Origin: Euleptes europaea
Taxonomy: Eukaryota > Chordata > Lepidosauria > Squamata > Sphaerodactylidae
Length of the DNA stretch: 64,000 nt
Assembly: GCF_029931775.1 (NCBI RefSeq)
Contig: NC_079332.1
Span: 17,501,186-17,565,185, forward strand
Direction: 5' to 3'
The notes beneath the pieces are model-generated. The model was not told where the DNA came from. It was given only the letters and a program-made list of their open reading frames with translations, and made no database searches. Both the position numbers and the translations under genes were made by a program. How positions within the stretch are numbered: position 1 is the first letter of the stretch; each line of letters starts with the position of its first letter. Below, piece by piece: positions 30,917 to 41,541 of the stretch.

Positions 30917-31437
30917 GGAGCAACCCAAAACAGCTCTATAACAATATAAAGCAAAAGTGAATTTTATAAAGTGCAAAGTGAATACATATATACAGCATAT
31001 ACAGCATGTCCTTTTGGAGACCTAGATATAAACCTTTGCGGTCCCTATGAGACGACACCTACTAAGGCACATATATATATTTATTATTGATACAGGTCAC
31101 CGAAGAAGCCATATGCGAAACGTGGTCCCGATCTAGACGACACGTCTGACGTTTTTTTCCTGTGGCTTTGCTCCAATTACTGAAACCTAAAAATAATTTG
31201 AAAGATCCAAAAAACTTTTACATCAAATGATATCCTTATTGGGTATATACTTTGACTTACCTGTTGTATTAGGATCCGTGATATCCTTTGGACAACTCAT
31301 ATTCTTTGGATTGTCTTGTGCAATTTTGTATCTGGTTGTACTCCTATTTGTATATGCTGTATATATTTATTCACTTTGCACTTTATAAAATTCACTTATT
31401 TGCTTTATATTGTTATAGTGCTGTTTTGGGTTGCTCC
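30917..31437. mobile_element. Inverted-repeat element holding a hammerhead motif
   Basis: Arms 30917-31005 and 31350-31437 are inverted copies about 88 bp long (GGAGCAACCCAAAACAG.. / ..TGTTTTGGGTTGCTCC). The 340-bp centre carries the hammerhead at 31095-31150. It may be a non-autonomous Penelope-like unit with its terminal sequence in inverted copies. Confidence 0.75.
31095..31150 (+). ncRNA. Hammerhead-ribozyme-like motif, type I
   Basis: In order: GGTCA (stem I), CCGAAGA (core, CTGATGA with changes), AGCCATATGC (short stem II), GAAA, CGTG, a 16-nt loop, CACGT, C (cleavage position), TGAC (stem I). Stem III pairs ACGTG with CACGT and stem I pairs 4 bp. The C at core position 4 likely weakens or abolishes activity. 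Confidence 0.65.
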
Positions 31438-31455
31438 AATTATCCTTACAGCACT

Positions 31456-31697
31456 GAGCCTTTATTTCTTGTGGAACACCTGGAGGTTGGCAACTCGACT
31501 CCTGTGCGTCCCTGCAGCTGTTGGTAGCCAGGGTTGCAGAGATAAGCCCCTGCTCTTGTTTGCTTCCCAGCATGAAGGGCATATTTGCATTAGCACCTGT
31601 TGACATGTGTGGAAGAGGGATGGGTGTACCAAACTGTACGCCAGATTACGCAGCTGTGGAGAGTTGGAGCAGGGGGCAGAGTCACGTTCAGAACTGC
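31456..31697. other. Unassigned intergenic sequence
   Basis: Includes a short CCTGGAGGTTGGCAACTC MITE-like end at 31478-31498. Otherwise unrecognised. Confidence 0.3.
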
Positions 31698-31699
31698 CA

Positions 31700-32520
31700 A
31701 CCATTTTAAACTATTTGTTTATTCAATTTTTACGGTCCTTCGGCCAAACGTAAAATGTTTGCCGGTACATTGCCTTACCCAAACCGGCAGTATAGAACAA
31801 TACCTTTTGGTTAAAACACTATACAAAATATTACTCTCTTTAAAATCTGGTCAGCAATATAAAATTAAGCCATCAATCCACTCTACAACTTTTCATTTCT
31901 ATTTAGATTTCCTATAATTAAATACTGTTCTGCAAAACTTGGCCACTAACTGGGTTACCTGGGAAAATTAATCCTTAAGGATGTTAACTCTAGCGGATTC
32001 AGGATAACCTCTTTCTTAAAAGAGGGCCAAGGATCTTCTCCCTGTCCTCCCTATAGTAACCGCACCTAAAGGACACGCTCCAGTGTTTCTGTTGCAGGGA
32101 CAGAGGGGAGACTTCTTGAATTTTCCTTCTAATACTTCAGAGGGCAGAGTAAACGCTCGCCTAGTAGTATTTCCTTCTAAGATTGAAAGGTTTGTCTCTG
32201 GGCAAGGGATGTATTTGGTTTTGGCAGATGCCCTAAAAACAGGCACTCTAGCTCGATCAAATTGCCTTTCAGTGGCTTTTATTCTTTGTTTTACTGCTTG
32301 CCTTGCTCTCTCATAACCTAAAGCCCTCATATTCTCTGGGGGGAAACCCAGATGTTCTGTTTTGTTCCTAATGGCCTTAAGCCAACTTGATGGGTCTTCT
32401 AGAATCAATGGCAGAAGTCCACAGGGTCTAAAGTTCAATTTGAGCCATAAGTAGATCGATAGTAAAACGACCCTAGCCTCTACTCTTATTTGGCCAGTCT
32501 CCAGTCTCACCATAAACTAT
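31700..32520 (-). mobile_element. LINE ORF2 C-terminal fragment (clade unresolved), copy A
   Basis: The minus frame 32513-32016 reads MVRLETGQIRVEARVVLLSI, then LKLNFRPCGLLPLILEDP. It is homologous to the plus-strand fragment at 44914-45790. Both are C-terminal parts of a non-LTR retrotransposon with no visible RT here. The low-coordinate part is AT-rich 3' UTR. Confidence 0.7.
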
Positions 32521-33145
32521 TTGTAGCGTGGATTTTCTCAGGTGGATTTTCTCTTCTAGCCATGGCACCGTAGGATACAAGCCATTCCTTTCTTGGAAAA
32601 TTCAGTATTTCCCAACATAGAGAAAGATTGTAGGTAACCATTTTGGTCCACTAGAATTTTTCGGGAAGCAGATATTTTGAAGCACACATCGCACACAAAA
32701 AGGTATGGCCTGGACATGTTGCCCACAGACACAACCGATTGATTAATCTTCTTTTGCCCGTGGTACACACGGACATTTATTTTCTCCCACCACTGCCCTT
32801 GGTCAGAGATTTGACAGGTTTAGGACACATCAGGAAAACCTGCACACTCTGGTCGTTGCCAAGAGAGGACCGAGGGGCAACCTGTCCTAAACTCTGTGGG
32901 GGAAACCCCAAAGATGGGTGATGATACCAGATCAGGCAGCCCACCTGTGTCCTCATACTGGGAAGGCTCCAGGGCTGCAGGGCCAGCTACCAGACGGTCT
33001 GGATCAGGCCGGCCTGGGGACCCATCATCACGCCACATCGCCACAGGCGGAGGTTTGTCTGCAGAAAACATGCAAGCGAAAATGGTCAGAGAAAAAGAGA
33101 TCTCCAGATTTTTTCCAACCCAGAGCTGGCAGCCCCAGTGTGGGG
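32521..33145. other. Unassigned intergenic sequence
   Basis: Overlapping frames on both strands with no familiar domain. A short MITE-like scrap (TTTTTCCAACCCAGAGCTGG) lies at about 33110. Confidence 0.3.
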
Positions 33146-33344
33146 TAGGGTTGCCAGGTCCCTCTTCTTCACCGGCAGGAGGTTTTTGGGGCAGAGCCTG
33201 AGGAGGGCGGGGTTTGGGGAGGGGAGGGACTTCAATGCCATAGAGTCCAATGGCCAAAGCCGCCATTTTCTCCAGGTGAACTGATCTCTATTGGCTGGAG
33301 ATCAGTTGTAATAGCAGGAGATCTCCAGCTAATACCTGGAGGTT
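33146..33344. mobile_element. TAGGGTTGCCA-family MITE
   Basis: Left end TAGGGTTGCCAGGTCCCTC with standard interior. The right end decays at TACCTGGAGGTTGCAACAAC, where the Penelope-like element begins. Confidence 0.85.
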
Positions 33345-33883
33345 GCAACAACAAGTTACAAATAGTGCTGTAAAATAGCAAGTACAAACAAGAAGAACAG
33401 CACAAGCTCCAATTTCAAAATACAAAATATATATTCACAACCAATGTCCAATAGTCAAAGGACTTGCACATCATATACACAAAATACAACTGTACCATGG
33501 ATGTATAAAGAGTTCAAAACCAAAAGGTAAGTGGAAACATATCCAAATAGTCTTAATGGGTACAAAAAATTCAACCAGTCAATGGCTCATAGAAACCCCA
33601 AAGGTCTATTCCCAAAGATGGCAAGCGCAGAGGAGAAGGCCTTTCTAGGATGGAACTCCAATAGTGGCAGGGGATGATCATGCGTTGTAGAGGTGATAGA
33701 AGCAATTCCAATACCAGCAATGCTGCTCATGTGCAGCAACTGGTAGTTAGATCTTGCACAATAGGAACTGCTCAAGGAACTCAGTTGCCCATAGCAGTGA
33801 TCTTATTAATGGAACCAATGTGTACAATGAGGAATCCTCAGTCATACATAAATATCAAACAACCATGGTGCAGAGGGGAGGTT

Positions 33884-33943
33884 CATGGGTACGTGGACTC
33901 CGGATTGTGTTCACGTTTCGCTTGAGGGCTTCATCAGCCTGCG
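33884..33943 (-). ncRNA. Hammerhead ribozyme motif of a Penelope-like element
   Basis: On the minus strand: stem I 5' GG, intact core CTGATGA (33937-33931), short stem II AGCCCTCAAGC, GAAA (33919-33916), CGTG, 16-nt loop, CACGT, A (33890, cleavage position), then CCCATG. Stem III pairs ACGTG with CACGT. Stem I begins with two G-C pairs and is weak beyond. Loop size and stem III sequence equal those of the 31095 motif although the loops differ. Confidence 0.75.
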
Positions 33944-34176
33944 GGGAGGAATGTGCAAGGGAAAAGCAGGTGACTATAACATACATTCATATAAACAAAC
34001 ATTTAAAAACGTGAAATAGCAAAGACAATTGCCAAGATGAAAACTGGCTTACCAATAATACACAATATTCATCAGTGTTGAATTCTCTTAGACCCGCAGG
34101 TTCAGTGTCAGTCATCAAGTAATTGAGAAGTAAATTGTGGAACCCAGTTAAGTATTAGATAGAGAATGACTCACAT

Positions 34177-34430
34177 TTTATTTAAAGAAGCAGTATATAA
34201 TTTCCAAAGTTGGTTGTTGACTATTATAGAAAGCATATGGGGTCAAATTCAATGTTCAGGCCATGTGGAGTCATGGTTTTAAGCATGTGAATGAGAGAGA
34301 AAAAAATAACTTAACAATTTATTTAAAGACACAGTGTACAATTTCTAAAGTTGCTTGTTACAATTATAGGAAGCATGAAAGGTCGAATTCAGTGTTCAAG
34401 CCATGAGGAGTCATGGTTTTGAACATGTGG
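34177..34430. repeat. Two-copy tandem repeat (about 130 bp) in the Penelope 3' region
   Basis: TTTATTTAAAGAAGCAGT..CATGTGGAGTCATGGTTTT recurs as TTTATTTAAAGACACAGT..CATGAGGAGTCATGGTTTT. Confidence 0.8.
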
Positions 34431-35061
34431 ATGAACTTACACTCCTATTGCAACAGAACATGTTTGATGTCAGTTTGATTAAAGGGATGTGGTTTAAACT
34501 GCCAAATAACAAAGAATGTAAAGTTACTGTCGCCATGTCCTTTTTCAAGGAAATGTTGGACCAGGGGAGCATCCAAAACCCTAGCCCTTATGCGTGAGCG
34601 ATGCTCCCCTATGCGGGTGCAAATGGCACGGGTGGTGGACCCTATGTACATCAAGTGACAGCTGTAAAGGATGGCGTAAACCCTAGAGGCACAATTGGTG
34701 AATTGTTTTAGTTCAAATTTAAAACCTGAACTTGTAGCACTCAGATTTTTTATAGGTAAACTGAGTGGACATACTGTACATGTCCCGCATTTATAATGAC
34801 CACAGGGAAGAGAAGTGTGAGGGGAACGATGTCTAAGGCTATCAGAATGTGTAAGTATATTGCCAATAGTTTTGGATTTGCGAAGGCCACAGGTGGGTAA
34901 GATTTCACAACCTGGAATAGACCTTAGTAGGTGCCAATGTTTTTGAACTATGTTTTCTATTTTTCTAGACCTTGGACTGTACTCTAAAGACCAGCATATT
35001 TTAGATCTGTTTAAGTTATGGGACTGTGTATGTGAAGAGTCAGGAGGCTGAAGAAGGGTAG

Positions 35062-35530
35062 AAGGGTAGCTAATACCTGGAGGTTGGCAACCCTAGGGTG
35101 GGGGTGTGATTTTGCCCTCTTCCTGGGGCTTGCTGGGCAGCAGAGCTTCTCCCTGTTGTTGATTGCTGTTGGCTAAACAAAAACTGACCAGTACCAGATG
35201 CGAAACCAGCCGCCGCAACACAGGTTGCATCTCTTCCTGTTTGCCAACCAGACAGCGCGGCCCCCACGGGCAACTGCGCTTTCTTTTTGAAAAACACCTT
35301 GCGTAAAGCAGCCGTGGACCGGCAGCCCCGTTGTGAAAGGGAACTGGCTTGTTCAATAATTCCCGTCTTCTCTGTGGAAACTGACCTGCCCTAAGCACTG
35401 ACTTCTGGAGGGGGGGAAGTGTCTGTTCTGTAGTAACCTCTGCTCTTGTGCAACTGGTTTTGTTGGCACCCACTTCTTTCACTGGGGAGGGGGCATGCTG
35501 AGCAATGTGAATTGTCACCAATGGATCAAG
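35062..35530. other. MITE end scrap followed by unassigned sequence
   Basis: 35066-35097 is a TAGGGTTGCCA MITE end (ACCTGGAGGTTGGCAACCCT). The remainder holds no recognised feature. Confidence 0.4.
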
Positions 35531-35650
35531 GCAATGTGGTGTAGTGGATAGGCAGGGACTGGGAAGGCTCAGGTTGTCTGCAAGATCTTGCTCATTCACC
35601 TTCTCAGCTGAGCCTCCCTTGCAAGGTTGTTGTGAGGATAAAATGGAGGA
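35531..35650 (+). repeat. Decayed SINE
   Basis: GCAATGTGGTGTAGTGGATAG resembles a tRNA-like A-box region. It ends with AAGGTTGTTGTGAGGATAAA. Confidence 0.6.
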
Positions 35651-35664
35651 GAACTGTCCTGATG

Positions 35665-35872
35665 CAGGGTTGCCAGGTCCCTCTTTGCTATCGGCGGGAG
35701 ATTTTTGGAGCGGAGCCTGAGGAGGGTGGGGTTTGGGAGGGGAGGGACTTAAATGCCATAGAGTACAATGACCAAAGCGGCCATTTTCTCCAGGTGAACT
35801 GATCTCTGTCGGCTGGAGATCAGTTGTAATAGCAGGAGATCTTCTGCTATTACCTGGAGGTTGGCAGCCCTA
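35665..35872. mobile_element. TAGGGTTGCCA-family MITE
   Basis: Full-length with ends CAGGGTTGCCAGG / TTGGCAGCCCTA. Target duplication decayed. Confidence 0.88.
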
Positions 35873-35948
35873 TTGCCAGTTCTGTTTGGGAAATACCTGG
35901 AGATTTTGTGGGTGGGGATGGCAGGATTTGAGGAGGGGGCAGGGATGG

Positions 35949-36149
35949 TGTTGCCAACCTCCAGGTACTAGCTGGAAATCTCCTACTATTACAACTGATC
36001 TCCAGCCGATAGAAATCAGTTCCCCTGGAGAAAGTGGCCGCTTTGGCAATTGGACTCTATGGCATTGAAGTCCCTCCCCAAACCCCACTCTCCTCAGGCT
36101 CTGCCCCCAAAATCTCCAGGTACTTCCCAACCCGGAGTTGGCAACCCTA
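35949..36149. mobile_element. TAGGGTTGCCA-family MITE
   Basis: Full-length, opposite orientation to the previous copy, with ends TGTTGCCAACC / TTGGCAACCCTA. A decayed relative follows at 36150-36272. Confidence 0.88.
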
Positions 36150-36279
36150 CCATAATGCCATAGAGGCCACCCTCCAAAGCAGCCATTTTCTTTAGGGAAA
36201 CTGATTTTGGTCAACTGGCGAACAATTGTAACAGCAGGAGATCTCCAGGTGCCACCTGGAGGCTGGCAACCCTAGTCCT

Positions 36280-37290
36280 GAGCTCCTGAGAGGAACGGCC
36301 AAAGAAAATGTGATGGATCGAAGAGGCCGACTTCCTGGAGAGCCACCCAAAGGGTCTCGTGAGCGCTTGACAAATGAGCCCCACTCACAAACTTCTTTGG
36401 GAGAAGTCGGAGGATGTGGGGCTGTGGGGCCAGGATTTAGTGGCACTGGCTTGGCTCTGGCCTGCTTCCCGCCACCCACTTCCATAGACCCCCACGCCCA
36501 CATTTCACATTCATCTTGTCTTGGGTGGTTGAAACTTGGCCAAGAGGCAGACCCTGAAAGGTCAGCGAGAAGTCCCGTCTCACCCACCGCCAACCTCAGC
36601 CTCAATGAACAAGGAGGCTGAGTCAAGTCAGGAATGGAACCCGGCCTGAATCTTCAGCACGACTGGGGGGTGTTTTCCAGGTCTCTGTGGGATTTCCGCC
36701 CAACCCGGATTCCTTCTCCCTCGCTCATCAACCAGCCCTGCTAGTTTCTCCCATCTCCCCATTCTGGAAACCAGAGAGCTTTTTATAACAACTCCGTCCC
36801 GTTGGAGCCGGAGATGCCCTTCGTGTTGGCTCCATCCAGCACACGTGTTCATCCCTAGTAGAGCATCATGACCGATTTATTTGGAATCATCTATGCGCCC
36901 GACGTTTCTCCTGTCACATCCAGGACCTGATGCAGGATTGCACGTTGCTGGTGAAACGTTTGCTTTGCACGAGTGCGCGACTGTATTTCCTGTATGGCAC
37001 GGAGCGGGGCCAGAGGCTAGAAGAGCGTCTGCTTCCAAGGTGCTGGGGTGTGGCGGGAAGCAGACACACACCTAGTCTCTTTGCGGGGGGGGGGGGGCTG
37101 CCTTTGAAGACAGCTTCAGTGGGGGGGGGGTTAACAAACTTGGAAGTTCCAGTTTGTCGAGAATGCAGCCACCCACTCACTGTGTTGGGTGAAGAAGGTG
37201 TGAACCTCAGCTCTAAACCAGCCTCACAAGAAGATGCTGATTTAAGTGCGGGTTCAGCTGAAACGCTGGCATTCATTAACCCTTTGGCAG
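36280..37290. other. Unassigned intergenic sequence with G-runs
   Basis: No recognised repeat or exon. Two poly-G tracts (about 37085-37097 and 37121-37130) are the only notable composition features. Confidence 0.35.
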
Positions 37291-37293
37291 CCA

Positions 37294-37346
37294 CATCTCT
37301 CCCTCTGCGAGCCCTGCCAGCCACGGTGCTCGCAGAGGGAGAGATG
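37294..37346. repeat. Perfect 19-bp hairpin
   Basis: CATCTCTCCCTCTGCGAGC (37294-37312) and its exact reverse complement (37328-37346) around a 15-nt loop. It is not part of any repeat I recognise. Confidence 0.9.
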
Positions 37347-37394
37347 AGACACTGGGACCTCCTTTATTCCACTTTGAGAGCTCTTTTCTGGAGT

Positions 37395-37640
37395 CAAAGA
37401 GCTGGATTCGAGTTCAGAAGCACAGAGACCAACAAGATTTCTAGGGTGTCAGCTTTCGAGAGTCAAACCTCCCTTCATCAAATACCAACAAGAATTCCAG
37501 GGTCTGAGCTGCAAGAGTCAAGGCTCCCTTTGTCAGATGTCTGATGAAGGGAGCTCTGACTCTCAAAAGCTCATTCCCTGGAAATCTTGCTGGTCCCTGA
37601 GGAGTTGCTGGACTCGAATCTAGCTCTTCTGCTGCGGACC
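37395..37640. repeat. Interspersed repeat with internal inverted copies
   Basis: AGTTCAGAAGCACAGAGACC..TTTCGAGAGTCAAACCTCCC recurs inverted as AGGGAGCTCTGACTCTCAAA..TGCTGGACTCGAATCTAGC. Same family as 4265-4480. Confidence 0.6.
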
Positions 37641-38460
37641 AACACAATTACCCTCCGAAACATATCTGCGGTGGCTCCAACCCTCTGGAATTCACTCCTA
37701 GGGCAGCTTAGGAGAGCCATATTTCTTGCCAAACATTTTATTCCACACTAGCTTTTGTCTGAGCCATGTTCTGTCCCCTGTTGAGATGATCTTGCCACGT
37801 TGCGCTGAGACAGTTGATATTGTCTGCTCTTTGCTTCCCTGTGGCTTTTAGTGTTCATGTATGGCTTATCGATATTTTGATTTTGCCTGACCAAACCAGC
37901 AAGCCCACCATTTATTTTTCCTGGCGGGGCTCCTGCACAAGCCAAAATTCAACCAGTAAAGCTTCCAGTACATAGCCATACCAGAGAAAACTTCACCTGC
38001 TGAATTTCTGTTGTGCTGCTGCTTAAGGCACCGCCCCCCCCCCCAGCCCTGCAGCTCTGCGAAGGAGCAGCTGCCACCCCAGCAGCGTCTGACATCCCCG
38101 ATTGCACAACGTGTCGGCTTCCCCCGAGGTGCAATGCTCTGATCCAAACGTGTGCTCAGAAAATGCTCATTAATGCATCTCCACCCACACTGGGAAAGGC
38201 ACCTGCTTCCTTCCAAGAAGAAAAAACACAGTCAGGTGCCAGATGATGCACCGGAGGTGTGGGGGAGCCTGGACTTTTTCCCCACACCTTGACGGAGGCT
38301 TAAAGCCGAAGGGCCGGGGCTGCGGGTGTGTCAGTGTTTGGAGATACTCAGGAAGCACCACAAGACTTCAGTGACTGCCAGTGAAGAGCACGGTGAGGGA
38401 TGCTTTTAAAAATTGCTCCTTAGCATTATTGGACAGGGTGGTGGTGGAACCAGGCGGCTT
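37641..38460. other. Unassigned intergenic sequence
   Basis: No recognised repeat, exon or RNA. Confidence 0.35.
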
Positions 38461-38461
38461 C

Positions 38462-38790
38462 TTAGAATCTTAGAAGCATAGAGTTGGAAGGGACTGCCAG
38501 GGTCATCTAGTCCAACCCCTGCACAATGCAGGAAATTCACAACTACCTCCCCACACATACCCCCAGTGACCCCTACTCCATAACCAGAAGACGGCCAAGA
38601 TGCCCTCCCTATCATGATCTGCCTAAGGTCATAGAATCAGCATTGCTGACAGATGGCCATCTAGCCTCTGCTTAAAACCCTCCAGGGAAGGAGAGCTCAC
38701 CACCTCCCGAGGAAGCCTGTTCCACTGAGGAACCGCTCTAACTGTTAGTAAATTCTTCCTAATGTCTAGACAGAAACTCTTGATTTGATG
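38462..38790 (-). repeat. CR1 LINE 3' end (antisense)
   Basis: Terminal motif AGAGTTGGAAGGGACTGCCA..CATCTAGTCCAACCCC and body as in 9505-9812. Confidence 0.85.
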
Positions 38791-38799
38791 TTGATTTGC

Positions 38800-39366
38800 T
38801 TCTTGATATCCTCCCCCTCCCTGGCTGATCGAGGGGAAATTCTGGGAAACAACCTGTAATTCTGAACCTCCCGCAAGGAACAGTGGCAGAAGATACCAGG
38901 CAGCCCGAGCACGCCACAGCGGAGGCTGTCACTCCCATCACTAAGGCACTGCCTGGCAGGCAGGCATTCAGAAGGTGAAGCTTCCCTTAGCATGGCAAAG
39001 CAGTGCTGCTCCTGCAGAACTCTGTCCTGTGGCTGTGCAGGAGCCCCGCTAGATAAAAGGCCTACTCAGAGGTGTGCTCGAGCACTCTAGGAAGATCCGA
39101 GCGGGGTCGAGGGTTCTGGAAGGCCGCAGGAGGGAGGCGAAGGAGGACGGAGCACGGCGAGATCCAGAGAGATCTTCCAAAGCTTTCCCGGAGGGGTGGG
39201 CTTGCGAGGGACTCTGGTTTTTTGGACTCCTAATCAGAAGCACAGAACTGGTGGATGAGGAGCATCACTTCCTTTAGCGAGAACACCCCTTTGCTATAGA
39301 ATGAAAGATGCTAAAGTTATCACAGGGATGCGTGACCAAGAGGCTTTAAGCTCTAAAGTTGCATTT
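38800..39366. other. Unassigned sequence with a TATA-like motif
   Basis: A TAGATAAAAGGCC at about 39050 resembles a TATA box, but I see no gene downstream. Confidence 0.25.
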
Positions 39367-39650
39367 GGAGGGCCATGGCTCAGTCCCCGGTTCAGTCCCC
39401 GACATCTCCAGTTCAAAGGATCCGGTGATGTGAAAAAGCTAAACAGTATACCCCGATGGACCAATTATCGGGCTCAATATAAGGCAGCTTCATGGGCCAG
39501 TGAGAGACGTGAGGGCATCCTCGTTTGGTGACATTTGGCTAAGCTCGGCAGCTCCTTTTGGTGCGGTTGATACTAAATCCTTGCTCCGTGCATGGAGGCC
39601 CACGGTTCAGCCCCCAGCACTGCCGGTGAAAAGGCTGGGAAAAGATCCCA
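39367..39650 (+). repeat. Decayed tRNA-derived SINE fragments
   Basis: 39367-39505 (GGTTCAGTCCCCGACATCTC..AATATAAGGCAGCTTCATGG) and 39590-39650 (ACGGTTCAGCCCCCAGCACT) are degenerate copies of the 23491 family. Confidence 0.65.
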
Positions 39651-39662
39651 ATCAGGGTCAGA

Positions 39663-39859
39663 TAGGGTTGCCAACCTCCAGGTACTAGCTGGAGATCGCC
39701 TGCTACTACAACTGATCTCCAGCCGATAGAGATGAGTTCACCTGGGGAAAATGGCTGCTTTGGCCATTGGACTCTATGTCATTGAAGTCCCTTCCCCAAA
39801 CCCCGCCCTCCTCAGGCTCCACCCCCAAAACCTCCCACCAGTGGTGAAGAGGGACCCTA
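39663..39859. mobile_element. TAGGGTTGCCA-family MITE with exact 8-bp duplication
   Basis: Left end TAGGGTTGCCAACC and right end shortened to GGGACCCTA. Flanked by GGGTCAGA on both sides (39655-39662, 39860-39867). Confidence 0.93.
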
Positions 39860-40210
39860 GGGTCAGAGGAATAGACCAGGCTGAAGTTGATTCCCAGTTC
39901 CTTTTTCACCAATCACACCCCAAACAAGGACAACACCTAAAGAGCTCTGCACCCAAAACAATCTTGGGGCCACCACCAGTCATACATTCCCAAACTTGGG
40001 AGATTCTGCCCTTCAAGGGGACCTATGCTGTGCCCTGGTCCAAAACCAGGTTTCAACGTGGAGCTGAATTTTAAGAAATTGAGACACATGCCTGGTTTCA
40101 AAGTAGGGCACCTGAATTCCCTGACTGGGAACTGTGACCTGCAGAGAGAGAGTCCCCCGCCCCAAAGAGCATCAAGTCTATGTTTCTGTGCAGAGAATCT
40201 GGAGGTATGT

Positions 40211-40478
40211 GGCCTTTTATGCACGGGTTGTTTCAGGGCTTCTTTTTCATTGTGCATGTCTTTCCCAGCCTTCAGAAGTCACTTCACTCTCTCCCCGCAT
40301 TTTCCCTGCATTTTCTGGATTCTGTTTCTGGTGGCATCCAGAAAATGTGGGGGAAATGTGGGGAGAGAGCAGTGACTTCTAAAAGGTGGGAAAGACGTGC
40401 ACAATGAAAAAGAAGCCCTGAAGTAGTGGGTTATGTGTTTTTTTTATCACCACAGAAACAACTCGTGCATAAAAGGCC
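40211..40478. mobile_element. Palindromic MITE (GGCC-TTTATGC family), copy 2
   Basis: Ends GGCCTTTTATGCACGGGTTG / CAACTCGTGCATAAAAGGCC. Pairing continues inward, with central blocks (GCATTTTCTGGATTC) matching copy 1 at 27264-27539. Confidence 0.85.
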
Positions 40479-40559
40479 TATGATTTTTGGGTGCAGAAGG
40501 GAAGCAGCTGCCTCGGTTCCTTGGACAGCACATCATACTAACACAATCCAGTGTGGTTT

Positions 40560-40803
40560 GGGGGAAAGAGCATTTTGAAGTTCAGTATGCCCTAGCCCAA
40601 CCGATGTTCCCCATTATCGTTCCCTTTTTTAAAAAGGCTGCAGAAAACAGCCCGCAAATTATAGACCAATTTCTCTAATAAACATTATTGCCAAACTGTA
40701 TGCGAGGCACCTGTTAGACAAGTTTAAAACCTGGCTGGATTTAGAAAATATATTAGCAGTAGAACAGGCAGGTTTTAGAGAAGGCAGGTCAACCCTAAAT
40801 TTA
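40560..40803 (+). mobile_element. LINE reverse transcriptase fragment
   Basis: Plus frames encode PIIVPFFKK and then NYRPISL-like text, followed by YARHLLDKFKTWLDLENILA and VEQAGFREGRSTLNLCF: the RT palm entry of a non-LTR retrotransposon. It may belong to the same LINE as 44914-45790. Confidence 0.75.
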
Positions 40804-41541
40804 TGTTTCCATAAATTCCATGTTTCCAGAACCTTGCAACTGTAAGTTTAGTTTATTCAAATGTGAGAAAATATCCACAAGATAAGCCAAATGCATATGA
40901 CTTTTCGAATCAGAAAACTGCTCTAGTAAATCTTTAATTTTCTTCTTGGCTAGAAACAGCTCAACCTCTTTTCTTAGTTCAAATAACCTTCCCAGCATAT
41001 TGCCTTTCGATAGCCAATGAACTTCGGTGTGGAAAAGAAGAGTCTCATGATCGGAGTCCATTTTAGTGCACAGTTTTTTAAAAAGGCGTGTATTTAAGGC
41101 ACTGGTTTTAATAACATTGACCACTTTTATGGCCATTTCCATGGTATTAACAAGGCTTTTAGGAAGAGTTTTGGAAGCTAACGCCTGACGATGTATGATA
41201 CAATGAGTTGTTATTGCTGAAGGATTCTTCTGTTTTATTAATGTTGCTAGATCCTAACATGGCTGGGGCGGGATCCGTACAGAGGCCGGCGAGCTTTTCC
41301 CACATAATGCTATGTTTCTCAAAATACTCGGCTATTATATTCATGACGTCGATACCTTTTGACATTGTTTCCAGTTTCCGCGAAATCAATAATTCCTCTT
41401 TAATAGTGTTGTTGTCGTCTAAAAAGCGGACAAATACGAGCAACTGACTGCAATTAGAAACGTCTGTCGATTCATCACACTGCAAAGCGAAACATGGCGA
41501 ATTTTTTATTTTCGAAACAAGCTGCTCCTCGATGTCATTTG

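Larger units (their letters stand above)
33350..35060 (-). mobile_element. Penelope-like element, 3' part with GIY-YIG endonuclease
   Basis: The minus frame from about 34990 to 34445 encodes the Penelope C terminus: the RT-to-endonuclease linker with a Cys cluster (CGHYKCGTCTVC), then a GIY-YIG domain with MYIGSTTRAICTRIGEHRS and PLVQHFLEKGH. The frame ends at 34445. The RT core is absent, so the copy is 5'-truncated. About 500 bp downstream on the same strand lies a hammerhead motif (33884-33943), as expected for Penelope-like elements, whose terminal repeats often carry hammerheads. The 3' region also shows a two-copy tandem repeat. Confidence 0.88.
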
